From Sphingobium sp. Cam5-1 (GTDB taxonomy: Bacteria > Pseudomonadota > Alphaproteobacteria > Sphingomonadales > Sphingomonadaceae), in contig NZ_CP065138.1 of the NCBI RefSeq assembly GCF_015693305.1, positions 1,054,001 to 1,118,000 on the forward strand: DNA of 64,000 nt. The letters run 5' to 3'. The notes beneath the pieces were generated by a model. The model saw nothing but the letters and a program-made list of their open reading frames with translations, was not told where the DNA came from and searched no databases. Below, piece after piece: positions 1 through 10,205 of the stretch. The position numbers and the translations under genes were made by a program. Numbering within the stretch: the first letter of the stretch is position 1; every line of letters begins with the position of its first letter.

Positions 1-425
1 AGTTCATCATCCTGCCCAAAACGGGCACGCAGGACCTGATTTTCCCGCCGTAATCTCTCGGTCTCGGTAGCGCGCGCGACCAGATGCAGCAGCCGGTCGG
101 CTTCGAATGGCTTTTCGATAAAGTCCGCCGCCCCCTTGCGGATCGCGGCCACGGCCGTGTCGATATTGCCATGACCTGAAATCATGAGCACCGGAATGGT
201 CGCGTCGCGCTGCTTGATCACGTCGAGCAATTCCAGACCATCCAGGGTCGACCCCTGAAGCCAGACGTCCAGCAGGACCAGCGAAGGACGCCTAGTATCC
301 AGCGCCTCGATCGCGCTGTCGCTGTTGGCAGCAGTGCGAGTGGTAAAGCCCTCATCCTCAAGCACGCCCGCGACCAGATCACGGATGTCCTCTTCATCAT
401 CGACTACCAGAATATCAAGCGCCAT
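1..425 (-). CDS. ntrX: NtrX response regulator, N-terminal part only (runs off window)
   Basis: Response regulator partner of the NtrY sensor kinase. The visible 141 residues start MALDILVVDDEEDIRDL and form a receiver domain, with the acidic DDEED pocket, the phospho-acceptor Asp in VLLDVWLQG and the conserved Lys in IEKPFE. The linker to the AAA+ domain begins at the window edge; the sigma-54 activator and HTH parts lie outside. The ATG at 425 overlaps the end of ntrY by 11 bp, so the two are translationally coupled. Reading continues without a stop to base 1. The identity rests on receiver sequence plus its place right after ntrY. Confidence 0.93.
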   Translation of the reverse strand, partial: MALDILVVDDEEDIRDLVAGVLEDEGFTTRTAANSDSAIEALDTRRPSLVLLDVWLQGSTLDGLELLDVIKQRDATIPVLMISGHGNIDTAVAAIRKGAADFIEKPFEADRLLHLVARATETERLRRENQVLRARFGQDDE

Positions 426-2706
426 TGGCTGTCACTTTTCCCTTGGGCAATGCTACGACCTGCCCTTCTTCCAATTTCTCAAGAGCGGCAGTGGGGAAGC
501 GCAACGTAACGCTCGTCCCTCCGCCTTGCGCATCTTCCAGGCGGATTTCGCCCATATGTTCCTCGACGATCTTCTTGACGATCGCGAGCCCCAGGCCTGT
601 CCCCTTGCTCCGGGTCGTCATATAGGGTTCCAACACCCTCTCCCGCTCCGGCGGAAGCCCAACCCCGTCATCGCTGACGTTGATGAGCAGATTGCCATCC
701 TCCTGACCGACCGTCATGCGAACATGACCACGGGCTCCGCCCTCGGCAGGTTCGGGCTTGGGTTCGATAGCCTCCACGGCATTTTTGACGATATTGGTCA
801 GCGCCTGCCCCAGCTGCCGCCGGTCGCAGACAAGTTCCATATCCTGCGACCCACCACGGAATTCAAACTTGACGTCGGGATGTGCCACCTCGTGCAGGAA
901 CAGGGCGTGACGGGCGATGTCCGCAACGGCTTCGCGACGGAAAACCGGCTTGGGCATCCGCGCGAATGAAGAAAATTCATCCACGATACGCCGCAAATCG
1001 CCGACTTGCCTGACGATGGTCCCGGTCAGGCGGGTGAAGGTCGCCTTGTCGCTCGTCACTTCCTCGGCATAGCGGCGCTGCAAGCGTTCCGCCGCAAGCT
1101 GGATGGGCGTCAGCGGGTTCTTGATCTCATGCGCGATACGGCGGGCCACGTCCGACCATGCGGCGCGTCGCTGATCGGACAATTGCTGCGTGATGTCGTC
1201 GAACGTCAGGATATGGCGCGACGCGTCCTCGGACACTTTGACTGCCAAGGTCCGCATTTCGCCATGCGCGCGCGTCTGCACGATCCCCGCCCCCTCCTCC
1301 GAGGCAATTAGAGCCGCCAGTTCCGGCGAAACGGCGCTCAGCGGTCGTCCTACCGGATCATCGCCGTCCTTCACCAGAATGGCGGCGGCCGAACTGTTGA
1401 GAAGCAGGATCACCCCTTCCCTGTCCACCGACAGTACACCGGCGGAAACGCCTGACAGGATGGCCTCGATGAAGGCGCGACGTTCATCCAGCTGGCTGTT
1501 CGCGGCGACGAGCGCGCCTGTCTGCGCTTCCAACCTCTGGGTCATCCTGTTGAAGGCGGATGCGAGCGTTCCGATTTCATCGCGGGACTGCGGGCTGGTG
1601 ACACGGGCCGACAGGTCGCCTGCCGTCACTCGCCGGGCGGCGGTCACCAACTCATTCACCGGGCGAACCATCCAGTCCGCAACCGCCAAAGCGATATAGA
1701 CCGCTATACCGACCAGCAGAAGCGACCCGACGAACAGGGCGACGTTGAATCGCAGCTGAAGGGCGCGTGATTGGGCGGCGAAGATATCATAGTCGGACAG
1801 GACCTTCTGCGCGCGCTCCACATTGCTAAATGCGGTCGAACCAGAATCCCGAGTGGCATAAAGATAGATCTTCGCGCCGGGGTAGAGAAGCGTCACCGCC
1901 TGAATCTGGTTTGGCTTCGCTGCAACAACCACATTCTCGCCTGCTTCCAGTCTCTTGATGACATCAGGCGACAGCATTTCTGAAGCAGGCCGACTGTCCG
2001 GGTCGACCGTCGCGGCGGTGCGGGCCACCCCGTCCTTGCCCACTTCGATTATGGCCGAACGATTGAGTTTTCGCGTGACGACCTGGTAGATATAGCCTTC
2101 GGCGAAGCGCGGGCTCGAGACCTTCGATTGGCCAAGATAATCCCGCAAGTCGCTCGCCATGGTGACGGTTTCGTCCCCCACCTCGCGAAGATTCTGTTCA
2201 TAATAGCCGCGAGCGAGGTCGCTGGCATTTTGCAACATTCCGCGCGCGCTGTCCGAAAACCAGAATTGCACGCCATATTGGAACAACAGCGAGGCAAAGA
2301 TGACGACCAGCAACATCGGGACGCTGGCCACGATCGAGAAGATGGCCACCAGCCTGACGTGAAGTTGCCCGTCGCTGCCTATCGCCGACTGGGCGGCGCG
2401 GCGCTTTGCGACCCGGCGTCCAAGCAACACGAGTAGCGCGATCGCCGGAACCAGATTTCCCACCAGCAGCAACGCGACGATTGGCGGCGTAAGCAGCGTG
2501 TATGACTGCCCTTGGCCCGACAACAGGAAATAGGTGATGCCCGCCGTTCCAAGGAACAGCATTAACGTGACCGCCTCCACCAACGGAGCAAGATGACGTC
2601 GTAGGAAGGGCGGAAAATATCTCTTCCATGCCCGACCTCGCGTGGAGAGAGTCACTGCACCTTCCATAGTGGCTTTCTTACAACAACGCCGTGCCTGATC
2701 AAACAC
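415..2706 (-). CDS. ntrY: NtrY membrane sensor histidine kinase
   Basis: Transmembrane sensor kinase that phosphorylates NtrX; in alphaproteobacteria the pair acts in nitrogen, redox and envelope control. The 763 residues show several membrane helices in the first 150, a periplasmic-type region at about 150-320, another helix at about 322-345, a HAMP segment at 345-370, a PAS-like region at 410-510, the H-box with His526 in [13 protein letters not shown], and the ATPase N, G1 and G2 boxes (NIVKNAVEA, DDGVGLP, GTGLGLAIV). It overlaps ntrX by 11 bp and starts 54 bp after ntrC ends. An internal ATG at 2667 is a possible alternative start. Confidence 0.95.
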   Translation of the reverse strand: MFDQARRCCKKATMEGAVTLSTRGRAWKRYFPPFLRRHLAPLVEAVTLMLFLGTAGITYFLLSGQGQSYTLLTPPIVALLLVGNLVPAIALLVLLGRRVAKRRAAQSAIGSDGQLHVRLVAIFSIVASVPMLLVVIFASLLFQYGVQFWFSDSARGMLQNASDLARGYYEQNLREVGDETVTMASDLRDYLGQSKVSSPRFAEGYIYQVVTRKLNRSAIIEVGKDGVARTAATVDPDSRPASEMLSPDVIKRLEAGENVVVAAKPNQIQAVTLLYPGAKIYLYATRDSGSTAFSNVERAQKVLSDYDIFAAQSRALQLRFNVALFVGSLLLVGIAVYIALAVADWMVRPVNELVTAARRVTAGDLSARVTSPQSRDEIGTLASAFNRMTQRLEAQTGALVAANSQLDERRAFIEAILSGVSAGVLSVDREGVILLLNSSAAAILVKDGDDPVGRPLSAVSPELAALIASEEGAGIVQTRAHGEMRTLAVKVSEDASRHILTFDDITQQLSDQRRAAWSDVARRIAHEIKNPLTPIQLAAERLQRRYAEEVTSDKATFTRLTGTIVRQVGDLRRIVDEFSSFARMPKPVFRREAVADIARHALFLHEVAHPDVKFEFRGGSQDMELVCDRRQLGQALTNIVKNAVEAIEPKPEPAEGGARGHVRMTVGQEDGNLLINVSDDGVGLPPERERVLEPYMTTRSKGTGLGLAIVKKIVEEHMGEIRLEDAQGGGTSVTLRFPTAALEKLEEGQVVALPKGKVTANGA

Positions 2707-2760
2707 AGTATTTGGGACAGATTGTCCCTTGGCCGAACACCTGTGTCGTTTCGTCCCGGC

Positions 2761-4203
2761 TCAGTCCGACACGCGCAGTTGCAGCGGGTCCAAACCATAG
2801 TCGGTCAACTTCTTGCGCAACGTGTTACGGTTGATCCCCAACAACCCGGCCGCCCGGATCTGGTTGCCATCCACGCTCGCCAGCGTTTCCTGCAACAGGA
2901 TCGGTTCGACGACCGCCAGCATATCATCATGCAGGTTCCGGTTGGGCTGTCCGATACCGATCCCCAACTGCCGCTTTGCCCATTCACGCACGGCCAGGAC
3001 CAATTGATCGGCGGGCGCGGCATAATCCGGAGGCACCAGGTCCAGCGGCAAGCTGTTGCGCAACACCTCCCCCGCGATCACGGTCTCACGGCTCAGCACC
3101 GCCAGCCTCTGCATCAGGTTTTGAAGCTCACGGACATTACCCGGCCAGTGATAGGCCATCAGCAGTTGCGCGGCATCGTCCGACAACGTCTTTCGGGGCA
3201 GCCCCTCCTGCGCGGCGCGTTCCAGGAAATGCCTTGCGAGCAGGATCACATCCTCCCGCCGATCCCGCAACGCAGGCAAGGGGATGGGCACGACATTCAG
3301 CCGGTAATAAAGATCTTCCCGGAACCTGTTTTCCTCGATCAGCTTGGGAAGGTCCTTGTTCGTCGCCGCGACGATGCGGACATTCACCCGCACCGGCTTC
3401 GATCCACCGACCGTCGTCACCTCACCTGATTGCAAGACCCGCAGCAGGCGCGTCTGCGCCTCCATCGGCATGTCGCCAATCTCGTCTAGGAATAGGGTTC
3501 CGCCCTGCGCCTGCTCGAACTTTCCGGCGGTGCGGACATTGGCTCCCGTAAACGCACCCTTCTCATAACCGAACAGTTCGGCCTCGATCAGTTCGCGCGG
3601 AATTGCGGCCATGTTGATGGCGACAAATGGCTTGGTCCGGCGCTGCCCCAGCCCATGGATCGCTTCGGCGACAAGTTCCTTGCCCGTACCCGACTCCCCC
3701 AGCACCAAAATGCTAAGATCGTTGGACAATACCCGCGCGATCGTACGATAAACTTCCTGCATGGCAGGAGATCGGCCGACAAGAGGCAGTCCGTCGTGCG
3801 GAAGGCCATCTTCCTGACTGCCTTCCTCGGCCTTGTTCATGCCCAGCGCATCACTAACCGCCCGCGCCAACTCATTGAGGTCGAACGGCTTGGGAAGATA
3901 TTCGAACGCCCCCTTCTCCGTGGCCCGGATCGCGGTGTTCAATGTGTTTTGCGCCGACAATATGATCACGCTAAGGTCTGGCCTGCGCTCCAGAATCTCC
4001 GCTACGCCTTCCAGGCCATCGCCATCAGGCAGCATGACGTCAGTTATCAGCACATCCGGCGCGAAACTGTCGATCAGGGCGCTGCGCTCCCGGATCGACG
4101 ACGCAGTCTTTACCTTATGACCCTGCCGACGCAGCGCCTCCCCCACGACCACGCAAATGGCAGGATCGTCATCGACGACCAGTATCGACCCTGTGGTCGT
4201 CAT
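2761..4203 (-). CDS. ntrC: NtrC sigma-54-dependent nitrogen regulator
   Basis: Enhancer-binding activator of nitrogen-assimilation genes, phosphorylated by NtrB. The 480 residues contain a receiver with Asp55 (LITDVMLP) and Lys105 (LPKPF), an AAA+ domain with Walker A GESGTGKE at 169-176 and the sigma-54 contact loop GAFTGA at 216-221, and a C-terminal Fis-type helix-turn-helix (NQIRAAGLLGINRNTLRKKL). The length is normal for the family. The start overlaps the ntrB stop by 4 bp, giving coupled translation in the dusB-ntrB-ntrC-ntrY-ntrX order. Confidence 0.97.
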   Translation of the reverse strand: MTTTGSILVVDDDPAICVVVGEALRRQGHKVKTASSIRERSALIDSFAPDVLITDVMLPDGDGLEGVAEILERRPDLSVIILSAQNTLNTAIRATEKGAFEYLPKPFDLNELARAVSDALGMNKAEEGSQEDGLPHDGLPLVGRSPAMQEVYRTIARVLSNDLSILVLGESGTGKELVAEAIHGLGQRRTKPFVAINMAAIPRELIEAELFGYEKGAFTGANVRTAGKFEQAQGGTLFLDEIGDMPMEAQTRLLRVLQSGEVTTVGGSKPVRVNVRIVAATNKDLPKLIEENRFREDLYYRLNVVPIPLPALRDRREDVILLARHFLERAAQEGLPRKTLSDDAAQLLMAYHWPGNVRELQNLMQRLAVLSRETVIAGEVLRNSLPLDLVPPDYAAPADQLVLAVREWAKRQLGIGIGQPNRNLHDDMLAVVEPILLQETLASVDGNQIRAAGLLGINRNTLRKKLTDYGLDPLQLRVSD

Positions 4204-5312
4204 GCGCCCATCCCCATGGGAAGCAGGATCCGGAACGTTGATTCGCCAGCGTCTGGATCGCGTGAATATTGAACGAACCCGTTCATGTCTCGCACCAGCT
4301 TGTCCACCAATGCCAGCCCCAGCCCCTGCCCATCGCGCTTGCCCGTGATGAAGGGGTTGAAGAGGTGGTCTAATATATGTTCCGGCACGCCCGGCCCATT
4401 ATCGATGACCAGTATCTCGATAGGCAGTACCGCGCTTCCCTTGCCATCGCCCAGCACGACCGACACCCCATGGCGGAACGCGGTTTCAACACGGATGCAG
4501 GGATTTTCAGTCTGATCCAGCGCCTCAGCGGCATTCTTCAGCAGGTTGAGCATGATCTGCACAAGCGCATCGTCATTGATGACGGCAAATGGCAATGACG
4601 GATCATAACGCTTTATGATCCTGATGTTTCTCGCAAAACCGGCAGCGGCGATATGGGCCGCGCGATCGATCATGGGATAGATGTTGCCGGGTCGGCATTC
4701 CAGCCTGTGATCGGTTGTGAAATCCTGCATACGATCGATCAGGGCGGCGATCCGATCGACCTCGTTGCAGATCAACTGGGTCAGCACCGCGTCGCGTCCA
4801 TCGTTGCCGGACTCCAGAAGCTGTGCCGCGCCCCGGATGCCCGACAGCGGGTTCTTGATCTCATGCGCCAATATGGCTGCGGCGCCCATCGCCGATCGCG
4901 CGCCGCCCGGGGTGCCACGATGACCAATTTGCCGCGCATGGCTTTGAGCGTGGATTGACACCACCCGCCACCCTTCATGATCGACAATCGGCGCGATCAT
5001 CAGATCAACTTCCATCTCCGCCGTTCGCCCCGCATGCACCTTGACGTCATAGGCGGCGATCGGCTTGCTGCTATGCCAAATGTCGAAGCGCGAACTCACA
5101 TCTGCCATGCGAACCGTGCGCGTGACGTCACTTCCCACGATCGCGGATCGCGCCATGTTGAGCAGAGTTTCCGCCCGGACATTCGCGTCAGCAATGCTGT
5201 TGTCGGGCGCCACGATCAATGTGGCCACAGGGAGTGCGATCATCAATTCTGACGGTGATGGCCCATCCTGCTGCATCCGGGGCGGCGGGACAGTCGTCAG
5301 TGGCATGGTCAT
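4200..5312 (-). CDS. ntrB: NtrB nitrogen sensor histidine kinase
   Basis: Cytosolic sensor kinase/phosphatase for NtrC, normally controlled by PII. The 370 residues contain a PAS-like N-terminal half, the H-box with His150 ([14 protein letters not shown]), and an ATPase domain with [15 protein letters not shown] and GQGLGLALV. No membrane helix is visible, which fits NtrB and separates it from NtrY. It overlaps ntrC and dusB by 4 bp at each end. Confidence 0.95.
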   Translation of the reverse strand: MTMPLTTVPPPRMQQDGPSPSELMIALPVATLIVAPDNSIADANVRAETLLNMARSAIVGSDVTRTVRMADVSSRFDIWHSSKPIAAYDVKVHAGRTAEMEVDLMIAPIVDHEGWRVVSIHAQSHARQIGHRGTPGGARSAMGAAAILAHEIKNPLSGIRGAAQLLESGNDGRDAVLTQLICNEVDRIAALIDRMQDFTTDHRLECRPGNIYPMIDRAAHIAAAGFARNIRIIKRYDPSLPFAVINDDALVQIMLNLLKNAAEALDQTENPCIRVETAFRHGVSVVLGDGKGSAVLPIEILVIDNGPGVPEHILDHLFNPFITGKRDGQGLGLALVDKLVRDMNGFVQYSRDPDAGESTFRILLPMGMGA

Positions 5313-6331
5313 GCCGCCTTGCGCGTCTCGATCGCTCCGTCCTGCGCAATCAGCGGCTCGTAAAAGCGCGCCAGCATATCAAGCACCACGTCGCCATCCG
5401 GCTCCTGATTGACAGCGTTACGAAACTCTGCCGATCCGGTGAGTCCCTTGGTATACCAACCGATATGCTTGCGAGCCATGTTGACGCCCGTCAGGCCGTC
5501 ATAATGCTCGATCATCGCGCGATAATGCTCTGTTATCAGCTGATATTGTTCGGCTAGCGAAGGGTCGGGAAGACGCTGCCCCGTGCGAAACCAGTGCATC
5601 ACCTGTCCGATCAGCCAAGGCCGACCATAGGCGCCCCGGCCAATCATGACCCCGTCCGCCCCGCTCTGCTCCAGCGCTGTTTCCGCATCTTCGATCGAGC
5701 AGATGTCCCCATTTACGATCACGGGCAGCGACACGGCATCCTTCACATTCCGCACGAACGCCCAATCGGCGCTACCCTTGTACATCTGGCAGCGCGTCCG
5801 CCCATGCACAGTGATCATCTTCGCACCCAGATCCTGCGCAATCCGTGCCAGTTCAGGAGCATTCAGGCTGGCATGATCCCAACCCATGCGCATCTTGACG
5901 GTCACCGGCACATCGACAGCCTTCACGGTCGCCTCAATCAGCGCGGCGGCCAAAGGCAGGTCGCGCATCAGAGCGCTACCGGCGTCGCCATTCACCACCT
6001 TCTTGACCGGGCAACCCATATTGATATCGATGATCGCCGCGCCACGATCCGCATTCAGCTTCGCCGCTTCTGCCATCTCCTGCGGTGAGCAGCCCGCAAG
6101 CTGCATCGACACCGGTTCCTCAACCGGATGCCAGGCCGCCTTCTGCAAAGACTGCCGCGTCTCGCGGATCATCGCCGCGCTCGCGATCATCTCCGTCACG
6201 TTCAGACCCGATCCGTAACGGCGTACCAGCGTGCGGAACGGCATATCTGTGACGCCAGTCATCGGCGCCAGGATCACGGGCATGTCGATCGTCACCGGAC
6301 CAACGGAGATGGGGGAAATTATGCGCATCAC
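5309..6331 (-). CDS. dusB: tRNA-dihydrouridine synthase DusB (NifR3 family)
   Basis: FMN-dependent reductase that makes dihydrouridine in tRNA. The 340 residues show the N-terminal LAPMTGVTD flavin-site motif, the catalytic Cys107 in [10 protein letters not shown], the barrel motifs [10 protein letters not shown] and [13 protein letters not shown], and IVNGDI and [14 protein letters not shown] for FMN phosphate. It is the first gene of the ntr operon, as is usual for nifR3-ntrBC in alphaproteobacteria. The ORF opens with a double ATG; either is possible. Confidence 0.96.
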   Translation of the reverse strand: MMRIISPISVGPVTIDMPVILAPMTGVTDMPFRTLVRRYGSGLNVTEMIASAAMIRETRQSLQKAAWHPVEEPVSMQLAGCSPQEMAEAAKLNADRGAAIIDINMGCPVKKVVNGDAGSALMRDLPLAAALIEATVKAVDVPVTVKMRMGWDHASLNAPELARIAQDLGAKMITVHGRTRCQMYKGSADWAFVRNVKDAVSLPVIVNGDICSIEDAETALEQSGADGVMIGRGAYGRPWLIGQVMHWFRTGQRLPDPSLAEQYQLITEHYRAMIEHYDGLTGVNMARKHIGWYTKGLTGSAEFRNAVNQEPDGDVVLDMLARFYEPLIAQDGAIETRKAA

Positions 6332-6430
6332 CAGCTTTGCCTAAAAAACAGGCAGCCCTTAGCGGAAAAGCGGTGATGCGGCAAGCAAGCCGTCTGGCGG
6401 AGCGATCCGCCGTTCGCTACACGCGCTGCG

Positions 6431-7606
6431 ATGACAAGGAGCAATCACAGGGTCGCGGCGCTGGTGCTCGCCGCCGGACAGGGCAGTCGCGCTGGGGGCG
6501 ATACACCCAAGCAATTCCGTCACATCGGGGGCAAGGCCGTCATCGCACACTCCGTTCAGGCACTGGCGGATCATCCGCTAGTCGATGCAGTCTACCTGGT
6601 CATCGGCGCCGGGCAGGAGGAAACAGTCCAGTCGCTGATCGACGAGGATCAGGTCGCTTCAATTCTCCAGGGCGCGGACAGCCGCCGCGGATCGGTCCGC
6701 GCTGGGCTTGAGGCCATCGCCGCCGCCGGTGGCGCGGACAGAGTGCTGATTCACGATGCTGCCCGTCCTTTCCTGTCCGCTTCCATGATCGATCAACTAC
6801 TGGCCGCGCTCGACTTCGCGCCGGGCGCCATCCCCGCCCTCCCCGTGGCCGACACACTGGTAAGGTCGGAGGGCGATCTGGCAGGCGACATTGTGGATCG
6901 ATCGGCGCTCTTTCGGGTGCAAACCCCACAAGCATTTCACTTTGACGCCATCCTCAAAGCGCATCGCAATTGGGACGATGAGCGCGAAGCCACCGATGAT
7001 GCCCAGATGCTGCGTCACGCGGGCCATGACGTCACTCTGGTTCCCGGCGACGAAAGGTTGGAGAAATTGACCTACCCTCAGGATTTCGTCCGGGCCGAAG
7101 CGTTGCTGGCGTCCCAGCGAACCGCCCGCGTCGGCATGGGCTATGATGTGCACCGGCTCGCGGTGGATGAAGAGCTTTGGCTTTGCGGCATTCAGGTCCC
7201 CCATGAAAAGGGTCTCGCGGGCCACAGCGATGCGGATGTTGCGATCCACGCGATTGTAGACGCCATGCTCGGCGCTCTTGCCGAAGGGGACATCGGCAGC
7301 CACTTCCCTCCATCCGACCCGCAATGGCGCGGCGCGGCATCCTCCCGATTCCTCGAATATGCCGGAGATCGGGTGAAATCCCGGGGCGGTCGCATCGACC
7401 ATATCGACGTCACGATCATATGTGAGGCACCGAAGATCGGCCCCCATCGCGATGCAATGCGTCAGCGGATCAGCGATCTCCTCGGCATCCCCCGCGACCG
7501 GGTCAGCGTGAAGGCCACCACCACCGAACGCCTGGGCTTTGCCGGACGCCGCGAAGGCATCGCTGCACAAGCCGTTGCAACCATCTCCCTCCCCGCGCTA
7601 TTCTGA
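6431..7606 (+). CDS. ispDF: Bifunctional IspD/IspF (MEP pathway)
   Basis: Fusion enzyme that performs two steps of the non-mevalonate isoprenoid pathway: CDP-ME synthesis (IspD) and MEcPP synthesis (IspF). In 391 residues the IspD half begins with LVLAAGQGSRAGGDTPKQF and contains LIHDAARPF, and the IspF half starts near residue 232 with RVGMGYDVHRL and has the metal-site GHSDADV and GDIGSHFPP. Such fusions are common in alphaproteobacteria and epsilonproteobacteria. It is divergent from dusB with a 99-bp gap that should carry both promoters, and pncC follows after 4 bp. Confidence 0.97.
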   Translation: MTRSNHRVAALVLAAGQGSRAGGDTPKQFRHIGGKAVIAHSVQALADHPLVDAVYLVIGAGQEETVQSLIDEDQVASILQGADSRRGSVRAGLEAIAAAGGADRVLIHDAARPFLSASMIDQLLAALDFAPGAIPALPVADTLVRSEGDLAGDIVDRSALFRVQTPQAFHFDAILKAHRNWDDEREATDDAQMLRHAGHDVTLVPGDERLEKLTYPQDFVRAEALLASQRTARVGMGYDVHRLAVDEELWLCGIQVPHEKGLAGHSDADVAIHAIVDAMLGALAEGDIGSHFPPSDPQWRGAASSRFLEYAGDRVKSRGGRIDHIDVTIICEAPKIGPHRDAMRQRISDLLGIPRDRVSVKATTTERLGFAGRREGIAAQAVATISLPALF

Positions 7607-7610
7607 CCCC

Positions 7611-8123
7611 ATGCCAGACCGCATCCTCCCCGCCCCGCTGGTGGACCTCGCCGAGCGGGTCATCATCGCCAATCGTCGCGCTGGCCGCACCATCGCCGTT
7701 GCGGAAAGCTGCACCGGCGGCCTTGTGTCCGCTGCTCTCACCGAAATCGCCGGGTCTTCGGAGGTCTTTGAAGCAGGATTCATCACCTATTCCAATGACA
7801 TGAAGAATGAGCTGCTGAAGGTTTCTCAGGATGTGCTGGAAACCTTCGGGGCCGTTTCCATCGCCACCGCTTGGGCAATGGCGCAGGGCGCTCTTACCAA
7901 AAGCCACGCCAATGTAGCCGTTGCCATTACGGGAATCGCTGGCCCCGGCGGCGGATCAGAGCAAAAGCCCGTGGGCACCGTCGTGTTCGCCCGCGCTGAA
8001 CGAGGCGGCAACCCGGACAAGGTCGTCGCTGACATGCGACATTTCGAAGATAGCGGCCGGGGCGGCGTGCGCCTTCAGGCGGCGCTTTGCGCGCTTGAGC
8101 TTCTGTTGCCCGAGTCGCCGTAA
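7611..8123 (+). CDS. pncC: Nicotinamide-nucleotide amidase, CinA C-terminal type (PncC)
   Basis: Deamidates nicotinamide mononucleotide to nicotinate mononucleotide in pyridine-nucleotide recycling. The 170 residues carry the signature AESCTGGLVS and AITGIAGPGGGS of the CinA C-terminal domain; the N-terminal MoCF-like half of full CinA is absent. The ATG at 7611 is chosen because it lies 4 bp after the ispDF stop, and the longer frame upstream overlaps ispDF. The 3' end overlaps the convergent ratA-like gene by 49 bp. Confidence 0.93.
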   Translation: MPDRILPAPLVDLAERVIIANRRAGRTIAVAESCTGGLVSAALTEIAGSSEVFEAGFITYSNDMKNELLKVSQDVLETFGAVSIATAWAMAQGALTKSHANVAVAITGIAGPGGGSEQKPVGTVVFARAERGGNPDKVVADMRHFEDSGRGGVRLQAALCALELLLPESP

Positions 8124-8545
8124 AGTTCGGCCGCACGCGTTTCGAACGCCCCGATCATCTTGCGCAGCGCCTTGTCGAACATCTGCCCGGCGATCATCTC
8201 GAACAGCCGATTCTTGAATTCGAACTCGACCTCGAAATCGACAAGCACGCCGCCCTTCCCGTCATCGCGGAACCGCCACTGGTTGTGCAGATGCTTGAGC
8301 GGGCCTTCCAGATAATCCACGCGCACGAAATCAGGTCGATGCTTGTGCACGCGCGAGGTGAAGCTTTCCTTGATACCTTTGAAGCCGACGATCATGTCGG
8401 CAATCATCTCCGCATCACTGTCCTGGCGAACGCGGATGGCGCTGATCCACGGCAGGAATTCAGGATAGGCGGCCACGTTCGAAACAAGGTCGAACATCTG
8501 GTCAGGCGTGTAGGGAAGTGGTCTTGTTTCGTGATGCTTCGGCAT
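8075..8545 (-). CDS. RatA/COQ10-type START-like polyketide cyclase family protein
   Basis: Member of the RatA/Coq10 START-like family (ubiquinone-binding or ribosome-association type). The roughly 156-residue protein from ATG 8545 begins MPKHHETRPLPYTPDQMFDL and has the family pattern YPEFLPW, the WRFRDDGKGG strand and FEFKNRLFEMIAGQMFDKAL. The longer frame upstream is rejected because it runs into lipA. It starts 4 bp after lipA ends, so it is co-transcribed with it. A ubiquinone-related role is likelier than toxin action; this is family knowledge, not seen here. Confidence 0.88.
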   Translation of the reverse strand: MPKHHETRPLPYTPDQMFDLVSNVAAYPEFLPWISAIRVRQDSDAEMIADMIVGFKGIKESFTSRVHKHRPDFVRVDYLEGPLKHLHNQWRFRDDGKGGVLVDFEVEFEFKNRLFEMIAGQMFDKALRKMIGAFETRAAELYGDSGNRSSSAQSAA

Positions 8546-8549
8546 GTTT

Positions 8550-9485
8550 TCAGCGCGCTGTCCGTGCCAACTGAGCCTCACGCGCCGCGCGCATCTCGGC
8601 GAAATCCTTACCCGCATGATAGCTGGAACGGGTCAGCGGACTCGATGCCACCTGCAAAAATCCCTTGGCGCGCGCGATCCCTGCATAAGCATTGAACGCC
8701 GCAGGCGTCACGAACTCCATCACCTTGGCATGCTTTGGCGTGGGTTGCAGATATTGCCCCATGGTCAGGAAATCGATGTCGGCCGATCGCATGTCGTCCA
8801 TCACCTGATGAACCTCCAGACGCTCTTCACCCAGGCCGAGCATGATCCCCGACTTGGTGAAGATCGACGGGTCCAGCTTCTTCACTGTCTCCAGCAACCG
8901 CAGCGACGCATAGTAGCGGGCACCGGGGCGAATCGTCGGATACAGACGGGGCACCGTCTCAAGGTTATGATTATAGACGTCCGGCCGCGCAGCCACGATC
9001 ATCTCGACTGCGCGTTCATGCTTGTTTCGGAAATCCGGGGTCAGAATCTCGATCGTCGTATCCGGAGTCGTCCGCCGCAACGCTTCAATCACCTTCACGA
9101 ACTGCGAAGCGCCGCCATCGGGCAGATCGTCGCGATCGACCGAGGTGATGACGATATGCTCCAGCCCCATTTCCGCGCAGGCGTCGGCCAGGTTCTGCGG
9201 CTCGTTCGGATCAACCTTGCGCGGCATGCCGGTCTTGACGTTGCAGAAGGCGCAGGCCCGCGTGCACACGTCGCCCAGGATCATCACGGTCGCATGCTTC
9301 TTGGTCCAGCATTCCCCGATATTCGGGCAAGCCGCCTCTTCGCAGACCGTGGCCAGCCCCTTTTCCCGCATCAGCTTCCGGGTTTCGTTATAGCCCGGAC
9401 TCGTCGGCGCCTTCACCCTGATCCAATCGGGCTTGCGCGCACGTTGCGGAGTGGCTTGCACAGGTAGTGGAGCGGTGTCTGTCAT
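8550..9485 (-). CDS. lipA: Lipoyl synthase
   Basis: Radical-SAM enzyme that inserts two sulfurs into octanoyl chains to make lipoyl cofactor. The 311 residues contain the auxiliary-cluster cysteines in [13 protein letters not shown], the radical-[11 protein letters not shown] motif, and the C-terminal [11 protein letters not shown] with the RSSY serine ligand of the auxiliary cluster. The length is normal. It forms a two-gene operon with the downstream ratA-like gene and is divergent from the carbonic anhydrase gene. Confidence 0.97.
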   Translation of the reverse strand: MTDTAPLPVQATPQRARKPDWIRVKAPTSPGYNETRKLMREKGLATVCEEAACPNIGECWTKKHATVMILGDVCTRACAFCNVKTGMPRKVDPNEPQNLADACAEMGLEHIVITSVDRDDLPDGGASQFVKVIEALRRTTPDTTIEILTPDFRNKHERAVEMIVAARPDVYNHNLETVPRLYPTIRPGARYYASLRLLETVKKLDPSIFTKSGIMLGLGEERLEVHQVMDDMRSADIDFLTMGQYLQPTPKHAKVMEFVTPAAFNAYAGIARAKGFLQVASSPLTRSSYHAGKDFAEMRAAREAQLARTAR

Positions 9486-9551
9486 GCGCCATCAAATAGC
9501 GATGCATGCCCACTCTTGCCAGCCCCCAGATTGTTGGGCAGAGACTTGGGC

Positions 9552-10205
9552 ATGACCGACTTTTCCGACATGCTCGAAGGCTATCGCCGCTTCCGCAACA
9601 CCGGCTGGACGCAACAGCGTGGCCGATGGGATGAATTGAGCGAAGGGCAGAGCCCGCGCGTCATGGTCATCGCCTGCTCCGACAGCCGAGTCGATCCGGC
9701 GCAGATCTTCGACACCAGCCCCGGCGAGATATTCGTGGTCCGCAATGTCGCGGCGCTCGTGCCCCCCTTTGAAACCAACCCCGGCCATCACGGCGTTTCG
9801 GCGGCGCTGGAGTTTGCCGTTCAGGTACTCAAGGTTGGCGAGATCGTCGTCATGGGCCATGGCAAATGCGGCGGCTGCAAGGCGGCCCTCAGCCAGGAAC
9901 TGAAGGATGCCCCTCCCGGAGAAGGCGGCTTCATCCATAACTGGATAGACATGCTTGATGGCGCGCGGGAAAAGGTCGTCGAACGCTTCGGCGATGATCA
10001 CGGCCGCGACGCGCATCGCGCCATGGAGCAGGAAGGGGTCAAGGTCAGCCTTGCCAACCTTCGCACTTTCCCCTGCGTCCGCACCAAGGAACGCAATGGC
10101 GAATTGAAGTTGGTCGGCGCATTCTTCGCGATTGCAGACGGGCAGCTTCATCTGCTGGATGAAGCGACCGGAGAATTCCATCCGGCGGCGCTGGAATCGG
10201 CCTGA
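9552..10205 (+). CDS. Beta-class carbonic anhydrase
   Basis: Zinc enzyme for reversible CO2 hydration. The protein of about 217 residues from ATG 9552 (MTDFSDMLEGY) has the zinc and catalytic residues of the beta class in IACSDSRVDP (Cys and Asp-Arg dyad) and MGHGKCGGC (His and Cys). The upstream in-frame ATG at 9516 gives a non-conserved extension close to the lipA start and is not preferred. The stop overlaps the next gene's ATG by 1 bp, so they form an operon. Confidence 0.95.
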   Translation: MTDFSDMLEGYRRFRNTGWTQQRGRWDELSEGQSPRVMVIACSDSRVDPAQIFDTSPGEIFVVRNVAALVPPFETNPGHHGVSAALEFAVQVLKVGEIVVMGHGKCGGCKAALSQELKDAPPGEGGFIHNWIDMLDGAREKVVERFGDDHGRDAHRAMEQEGVKVSLANLRTFPCVRTKERNGELKLVGAFFAIADGQLHLLDEATGEFHPAALESA